From Candidatus Rhodoferax odensensis (GTDB lineage: Bacteria; Pseudomonadota; Gammaproteobacteria; Burkholderiales; Burkholderiaceae_C): a stretch of DNA of 56,975 nucleotides. Location of the stretch: positions 1 to 56,975 of the forward strand of contig JADKDJ010000041.1 in assembly GCA_016718405.1 (NCBI GenBank), written 5' to 3'. The position numbers and the translations under genes are program-made. This document shows positions 51,305-56,975 of this stretch, piece by piece; positions within the stretch are counted from its first letter, which is position 1; the number at the start of each line of letters is the position of its first letter. A model generated the notes under the pieces. It was not told the DNA's origin. It worked only from the letters and a program-made list of their open reading frames with translations, and searched no databases.

Positions 51305-52485
51305 TTACGTCCGGCTGCGCATCAGTTCGATGTTTCGTCTGACCAGATTCGGAAAAACGAATGTATGCACCTGCGCGGCACTCAGCCGAACTGATGCTCG
51401 ACCAAAGGGCGCGATCACGGCGCGCAAGTCGAGCGTCGGGCGCAGGTCCCGGCCATCGAGCAGTTGCCCGCGCGCCAGCCCCGGCCAATCGGCCAAGACC
51501 TTGCCACCGGCCACGGCGCCACCCGCAACCCAGGCGCGACGCCGCCGGTGCTACGGTCCGGTGCCGCTGGTTGCCGTTGAACGCCGCCGAGCGACCAAAC
51601 TCGGTCAGCACCAGCCGACCGTGTTCGCCCAATGGGCACCCAGATTCCCGGCGCAACGATGCCAGCCCGTCGTCCAGACCCCTTGGGCAGGCGACCAAAA
51701 AAAAAAAAGCCGCATCGCCTGGTTGGCGTGCGTGTCCCAGCCGGTGGTTTCGAGCCAGGCCACGCGCGGCCCTTGGATCGGCCAGAAAGCGCCCTGCCTG
51801 CCCGGCCAGACTCGCAAATCCCGCGCCGCCGTGTGCCGCGCTGGCCATGTCTTGCTGACCCATGGCTTGGGCAAAGGCTGCCAGTTGCGGATCATCCTGG
51901 TACATCTGGCTCACGCGCGACATCGTCCTGGTCCAGTCCCTGCGGCGGTCCGGCGTCCAGGTACTCGCCGCGCCAGCGCCGCGCATTGCCAGGGGCATCG
52001 CGGCGGTGATGGCCATGGCGGAGTGGCCGCCGAGTTGCAGGGCACGGCCACATCTGCCGGTGTCCAGGGCCAATGGGCCGCTCGCCCCCCGCTTTCCAGC
52101 AATTGCTGCGCGTCAAAGTGCGATCGCTCCTGGTACGGGCTGGCCACGGCGCACCACCAGCAGCTCGCGCTGCTCGTACCATCGGTGCAATTGCGCCAAG
52201 GACGGGTGCAGCCCGAACATGTCGTCGAGTCGCAATGCCGGCGCACTGGTAACTGCCGGGCCGGCCTCGGGGCGAAGCGCGCGGACCATGCCGGATCGCC
52301 CGGCGCCGGCACCGCAGCCAAGCCATCGAGCGCGCCACGCAACATAACCACCACCAGTCGTCGGCGCTGGCCTGCGCATTGACCGCTGTTCCTGCCAAGG
52401 CCAGGCGCGCTGGCAGCGCCACGCCGCGTCGCTGAGCGGCGCCAACCAACGCAAAGTCGCGCGCCGCGTCAGCGTGTTTATGCAT
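51305..52485 (-). pseudogene. DUF1501 secreted protein, heavily frameshifted
   Basis: The ATG at 52485 starts MHKHADAARDFALVGAAQRR with a probable Tat/export region (ARRAFLRLAG-like when frames are combined, then ALPARLALAG). Segments in several frames match DUF1501: VVMLRGALDGLAAVPAPGDP, RLDDMFGLHPSLAQLHRWYE, LMVVRRG-like, MYQDDPQLAAFAQAMGQQDM and VAWLETTGWDTHANQ, VLTEFGR, and the C-terminal LARRDRALWSS/AQVHTFVFPNLVRRN. A run of 12 A at about 51697 is out of place in such coding sequence. At least six frameshifts are needed. DUF1501 proteins are sulfatase-like and always paired with DUF1800, as here. Confidence 0.7.
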
Positions 52486-52489
52486 GCCG

Positions 52490-53860
52490 CTACCTCCGTT
52501 GAAATTCTGGACTGGCCAGCAGCAGAGCGATGGCTGCGGTGGCGCTGTCCGCGCGTTCGATCTGTCTGGGTCGTGCCGCTGCTGAGGTCCTCGCCGAAGG
52601 CCGCTCCGCGCCAGCGCACGTGCGTCGAGCCCGCACCATGCCTTTGGGCAAAACCTCGGCCCAATGCACGGCTTGAGCAGCGCATCCGGCGAGAACCAAT
52701 CCTCGGCCCGATCTGGCGCGCCTGGGGCGACGGCGCGCGGCCAATTGATCGCCCCATGCCCTGCACCGCAGGCACAAGATGCTCCATGGCGAGGCTGAAT
52801 CTGCAACATGCGGTGCGCGGACAGCAGGTACTCTTTCGGGCCGCTTGATTTGGCCACGCTGTCCGTGCGCTAAGCTAAGTCGTGGCCGAACAGAGCGCCG
52901 GGAGCCAGGGCCAGCAGGTCCCCGTCGGTGTCGCGAAAGCGTGTCGCGACCACCCGCACCAGATCTGGCGGCGGATCATCTGGCGACAAATGCCGCACCA
53001 CGGTTTGTGGCAACATAGTCGGCACACGACCGGTGGCGGACCAAGTCGCTAAGCAGTTCATCGATGGCTTGGGGACCTGGCGCAGCGCGCTTGCCCAGCT
53101 CCCGCCCGGCGCCAGGCTGATGCAGGGCGTTCCACGAAAGCCGGCCTTGCCTTGCGTTTTGCGCGTTGACGGTCCAGCCGGTCAGGAGTTTGGCGGTTCC
53201 GCTGTGACATCGTCCTGCGGGTAACCCCCGCGAACCCCCAAGGTGTGCAGTTCGAGCAACTCGCGCGCCAGGTTCATTGACGATCCCTGCGCCGCTGCCC
53301 ACCTGGCGAATCGGGAGCGATGGACTGCGCGTTGTCGAAGTCAGAGCAGCATCGCCGGATGCGCACTGCGGCGCGCGCCAGCGCCTTTGAAGCTGCGAAA
53401 CGCATTGGGCCGAATAGCCCCGTTTTCGTGCACAGACCAGGGCGATCATGGCGTGCCCGCCAGGGCAGCAACGCAGAAGTGATTAGCCCAGAACTGGACC
53501 CAGCGCTCCGCAACCGGCGTGGGCGTCGACACCCCACGTGTTAGCCAGCGCCGTCGCAGGCACTGGATATTGGCTTTGCGCAACTCAAGACGAGACGGCG
53601 TCATCGCGCCCACACTCGTCTTGCGGCTTCTTGTCAGCATCGGCGGCTTGTTCGCCCAGCGCGCCCTGAGCACCTCGCGCGTCATCAGCAAGGCACTCCA
53701 CGCTATCCATCAGGCCGGCGCTCTTTCCCAGCTTTGCCGGTGCCTGAATTGAGTCAGCACCCAGCCACGCGGATCGGATTGCACAGCCGCGAGACGGGCT
53801 CCAGAAGCCGAACCGGTGGAGGCGATGCTGGCGGCTGCTTAACGACGGGTTTGGACGAGG
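52490..53860 (-). pseudogene. DUF1800 family protein, heavily frameshifted
   Basis: Read across minus-strand frames, DUF1800 signatures appear in order: HRFGFWSP/GARPGELAAIR-like near 53840, VQFWANHFCVA near 53490, YEREAIRPNAFRSFK near 53400, MLLYLDNAQSIAPDS near 53340, NLARELLELHTLGVRGGYPQ near 53275-53215 (the most conserved DUF1800 motif), LTGWTVNAQ near 53185, VVRHLSPDDPPPDLVRVVAT near 52990, and the ending ALLLASPEFQRR with a stop at 52490. At least seven frame changes are needed. The family is exported, of unknown function, and co-occurs with DUF1501. The 5' end is uncertain. Confidence 0.7.
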
Positions 53861-54960
53861 ACACTTGAACCCGGCCACAACGCAGTTCTTACGAAACCCA
53901 CCAAACGCCGGTCATTGTCTGGCCCGGCGTAAGTGCAAGCACCAACAGGTTCAGGGCAACACTGGAAAGCGATCTGGTGTTGCCCCGTCCGCTGACGCCG
54001 TCAGCCCTGCAACCGGAGAAACTTGCACGCCAACCCGATCCTCATCCACACACGCCTGAATCTCGCTGTCCTTGGTGCTACTTGGCGGGCGCCGCCAGCG
54101 CAAACTCAGAGTCGATACGTCAGGAAACCAGGCCAATCGGATCGCCCAAGGGGCCGCGTCATGGTCAGCTCCACGCAAGCGGAGCGGAGATCCTGACTCA
54201 ACCAGCAGCAAGCGCGCGCATCGCTCGGGGCGAGGGCGCGCCGCGGCCGACGGAACCGTGACACAGCGCGAAGGCCAAGCTCAACGCGCGGTAACTGAGT
54301 GCAGCCAGCCGAAACATCGCGCGCGCCAAACACAATCGTCGAAGCGGCAATCCGTAAAAAGCACCCTCAGCCGCACTGACGCGCCAACCCGGTAGGCGCT
54401 GGTGCGCGGCTACCGCCGCCTAAGCCAGGCGATTACGCTACCGCGAGGCTGCGGGCAGTGGTGGCGCTGGCGGCACGGGTCGAGCCAACGGTATACCGGC
54501 GCTGCCACGACCGGCGTTGGCTTTGATTGGCGCCGTAACCGGAACCAGGTTGCCCCAGCTACATGCACCGCTGGTGAGGCAATGTCACAACGGATGCTGC
54601 GCGGCCCAGCTACCGTGCCCGGGCTGTGCTGGTTGCCAGCCGTAAAGCAATGGCGGTGCCATTGCCGCACCGGCACCAATGCGGTGACCGCCACGTATGC
54701 AGCAAAGGCACCGATGACCGCGCCAGTGACGCTCGTTCGCGGGCGATCGGAACTCAGCGATAGGCCGCACCCATCGGTTGCGCCTGCTTTACGGCTGACC
54801 AGTTTGATCTTCCTGCCACAGATACCTCAAACAACTGTAACTTAGGCATCACCGCACACTTCTGGGGCCTAATATTATTGGCATTTGGGCGCAAGCAGAC
54901 ACCAAAGCCGCCACCGCAGCAAGGCCAAGAACACGATACAAAACCAGTCGACATGACGTG
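53861..54960. other. Unresolved region; minus-strand coding remnants not identified
   Basis: About 1.1 kb with high third-position GC on the minus strand but no frame that stays open with a known motif. A frame at 53951-54211 ends VGVQVSPVAGLTASADGATP. A stretch near 54700-54640 reads VTGAVIGAFAAYVAVTALVP, and a short lipobox-like start (LAAVAALVSAC) is readable near 54920-54890 by joining frames. These hint at one or two frameshifted envelope proteins. I cannot assign them. Confidence 0.3.
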
Positions 54961-55018
54961 ACCTCCTGTTAAGTTGGCGCCGCTGTGGCGCTCAGGCTTA
55001 AGCTCACGCGACGATCGA

Positions 55019-55459
55019 TCACGCAACCACGGCGCCCAACAGGGCACCAGGCCGCCCTGCGCTTCACGGAAATCGACCCAGATCGTGGTGGCGCCACCAG
55101 CGGCGTCCGTCACCCGGGCCGATCAGTACGCTCCAGCGTAACACCAAATCTCGAAAGTGGTCCGCCCAGGATCGCGCTTTGACGTACATCTGGCCAACAC
55201 ATCGCTTGGGCCCTCGAGTTGTTTGTAGAAATTGCAAAAGGCGGTGACGATGACCGGCCCCTCGCCATGCAGATTGGAGTCAACGACCAATCGCGCTCAT
55301 CCACTGATACCGGACGGTTTCCAGGGTGGCGAAAGTACACCCATCTTGTTGACGTGCCCACATGGCGTCCATATCGCCCCAACGGATGGGGATAAAATCA
55401 TCTGGAACTTGACTTCTTGTCTTGCGGAATTTCAAACTTCGCAGGACAGGAGTCCTCAT
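55019..55459 (-). pseudogene. 4HBT-type acyl-CoA thioesterase, frameshifted
   Basis: From the ATG at 55459 (MRTPVLRSLKFRKTRSQVPD) it reads FIPIRWGDMDAM, the hot-dog thioesterase motif (P.RWGD.DAMGHVNN..Y). After a frame change come YFRYLETVRYQWMSAIGR, GPVIVTAFCNFYKQLEGPSD and RDPGRTTFEIWCYAG. The catalytic Asp of RWGDMDA is present. At least three frame changes are needed before the likely stop at 55019. Typical family length is about 145 residues, which fits. Confidence 0.65.
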
Positions 55460-56080
55460 TAGATTTTTCGACCCGAGGCCGCGCGCAAACGCGACACCGC
55501 CCAGCCCCACAGGTTGCGCTGCGCCGCGAAAACTTCCATCACCGCTTCGAGCCGCGAAGCCCTGACACGGGTAAAGACCGAACTGACGCGCAAACGAAGC
55601 TTCGGCGCATCGGTGCGCCTTCGCCCACGCCCAGCGCCAGTGCTGCGCAACGTGTGGTGCGCATGCGGGAGGGCTGCCGGGTGGCAAGCGGCGGGCAAGC
55701 TGAAGCGTGGTGCGCGCCATACCCGCGCGAAAGCCAAACAACAAGTCGGCCAGGGCCGCGCGCCCAGCCGAAAATGGCGCGCCAGGCGCCCCTGCGACTG
55801 AAGCGTACGGCATCCTGCTGCGGAAACCAAGGCACAGCCGGCTCGCCGTCAACGCGCAGCATCACCTCGCGCACGTAGGCAACTCGCGACTGCTGAGCTG
55901 AGTTCAGGGCGCGCGCCACTCGTCTTCAGCGCATGGCGGCCCGGCGCCCCTGATCCAAAGGAGAGCCACTTGCACCCGTGAAGAGACCCTAACTGGCGCG
56001 CAAGTGGTGCCTTGGGCGGGAACCTGGCGCGATAAGCCAATGCGCACACCCCTGCTCTGGCGTTATGGCCCTGCGCGCTA
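55459..56080 (-). pseudogene. ubiC: Chorismate-pyruvate lyase UbiC-like, frameshifted
   Basis: UbiC makes 4-hydroxybenzoate for ubiquinone synthesis. Joined minus-strand frames read RVAYVREVMLRVDGEPAVPW, RFSRRGAWRAIFG, RPLADLLFG-like, ARTTLQLARRLPPG, then RRSVFTR-like RVSSVFTRVRASRLEAVMEV FAAQ near the end. The pattern 'VREV.L..DG.P...A....P' and a C-terminal 'LLV.EVF' fits UbiC. About four frame changes are required and the N-terminal third is poorly resolved, so the call is tentative. Confidence 0.5.
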
Positions 56081-56087
56081 CGCGATA

Positions 56088-56915
56088 TCAGGCCTCAGAT
56101 TTCAGGGGCAATCGCCGTCCAGCCTGGGGATCCACCGCGCCGTTGATGAAGGTGAAGCTTCGTTGGCGCTGAACACGCCGGTCAGGGTCCAGATCCTGCT
56201 AACGCCGACGCGCTTTCAGCGGCGGCTCCCTGCACCAGCCGCTGGCCTGCTCCAATTACTCTTCCACTGGTGGTGGTGATCTCAGTATCGATGTAGCCTG
56301 GACGGATCGCAAGTGACGTTGATGTCAAAGAGCGGCCACTCCAGCGCCATGGCCCTGGTCATCTACCACGCTGGCGCCTTCTTCATTGCGTGCCCGCCGA
56401 CCTTGAGCCAAGGCGCGCAAATGGCCGGCGAGGACTTGGCAGGGTGATGATGCGCCCCAGTGTAAGTCGGGAGTGCGGCGCCGCGCGCGCCGCGCCAGCG
56501 TACGCTTGCCACTTCCTGTGCCACGAAAACGCGCCCATGACATTGGTGTTGGCAGACATGCTGATCGAAAGATCGTCCGTTCCACGTCCTGCGGCCCGCT
56601 GCGTGGGTACGCATAGGAGCATTGTTGATACCAGGATATCAGTCAGGCCCACTTCCCGGTGGCGGCATGTGCCGCGGCTTCAGCCCAGATCGCGTCGTGG
56701 TCGGTGACGTCCAGCTCAGTCACGTGCGCATCGCCACCCTCGCCTTCCCGATCTCGGCGCTGCGGAGGATCGCCAGGCCGATCGACTCGGCGACTTGCCC
56801 GGCACCACCGCCCGCCAGCACGCGCCAGCATTCTAGCAAGAGCTACGCCCCCAAACCACTGGGGCACCCGTGACAAAGGCCACCCGCCCGGATAGATCGG
56901 TGCTGTGAAAGCCAT
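56088..56915 (-). pseudogene. Short-chain dehydrogenase/reductase (SDR), frameshifted
   Basis: The start at 56915 has a GGAGG site upstream (GGAGGTTCTCC) and reads MAFTAPI. Pieces in different frames follow SDR order: ARMLARAGGR with ASRRVDR (cofactor site), GGDAHVTELDVTDHDAIWAE, FDTNVKGAFFVAQEVA-like VFVAQEVAS, RIITLPSPRR, MTRAMALEWPLFDINV and RPGYIDTEITTTSG. The catalytic Tyr-x3-Lys region is readable only as a broken (Y)AMKKAPAW. About six frameshifts occur in 830 bp. It is probably an intact NAD(P)-dependent SDR in the real genome, controlled by the palindrome just upstream. Confidence 0.65.
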
Positions 56916-56937
56916 TTGGAGAACCTCCACAAATAAA

Positions 56938-56951
56938 AGAACGGTCGTTCT
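56938..56951. promoter_or_regulatory. TetR-type operator palindrome upstream of SDR gene
   Basis: AGAACGGTCGTTCT has perfect AGAACG/CGTTCT arms and a 2-bp spacer, flanked by A/T. It lies 22 bp before the SDR start codon. TetR-family regulators of acyl-CoA and SDR genes use dyads of the type AGAACG-NN-CGTTCT. No TetR gene is in the window; it may lie just beyond the right edge. Confidence 0.55.
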
Positions 56952-56975
56952 ATTGTGTCGAATCACCGAATAAAA

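Overview
The window looks like a contig from a GC-rich betaproteobacterium of the Burkholderiales, and probably a sulfur-oxidising chemolithoautotroph. It combines cytoplasmic sulfite oxidation (SoeABC, Sat, AprBA, QmoAB with HdrBC), a Calvin cycle locus with form II RubisCO (CbbM) under a LysR regulator, and a short TGCTAT/ATAGCA palindrome that I associate with Comamonadaceae-type genomes. No dsr or sox genes are present, so the supplier of cytoplasmic sulfite must be encoded elsewhere.

Layout. 1-3.8 kb: decayed insertion sequences (IS21-type istA/istB with a third small ORF, and an IS3-type orfA piece). 3.8-5.4 kb: two tandem BrnT/BrnA-like toxin-antitoxin modules. 5.8-7.7 kb (minus): a NarL-type regulator and a soluble Cys-rich GAF histidine kinase, divergent from the sulfur genes. 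8-17.5 kb (plus): soeABC-sat-aprBA-ykgJ-like. 17.6-20.2 kb: VapBC, a rhodanese, a HigA antitoxin with a truncated toxin, and two long hairpin elements. 20.2-26.1 kb (minus): qmoA-qmoB-hdrC-hdrB, a phosphoesterase and a small ORF. 26.3-30.4 kb (plus): a c-haem DUF3365-type protein, a TauE/SafE exporter, a small membrane protein, a tandem universal stress protein and a FadL-type porin. 30.4-38.3 kb: cbbY-cbbF-cbbP-cbbT and a cbbZ remnant (minus), divergent from cbbR and cbbM (plus). 38.5-43.5 kb: tRNA-Gly(CCC), thrH and a nucleoside-salvage operon. 43.5-50 kb: a PAS/GGDEF protein, a CoA-transferase with a divergent PAS-LuxR regulator, VOC, GNAT and AhpD-like genes. 50-57 kb (minus): an ECF sigma factor module with DUF1501 and DUF1800 proteins, then a thioesterase, a chorismate lyase and a short-chain dehydrogenase.

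How it works together. Sulfite can be oxidised directly by the membrane-bound Soe complex, or through APS by AprBA with ATP recovered by Sat. QmoAB/HdrBC probably link AprBA to the quinone pool. The resulting ATP and reductant would feed CO2 fixation by CbbM. The exporter/haem/porin cassette between the two blocks probably handles sulfite or other sulfur compounds.

Sequence quality. Single-base frameshifts are rare between 4 and 40 kb (aprA, cbbP), more frequent from 41 to 50 kb, and dense in the first 3.5 kb and from 48 kb on. Most of the resolvable ones fall in short homopolymers. Many broken genes near the ends are therefore probably sequencing errors, not true pseudogenes. A palindromic repeat (five copies) recurs between genes, and in three operons it sits just upstream of a ribosome binding site.
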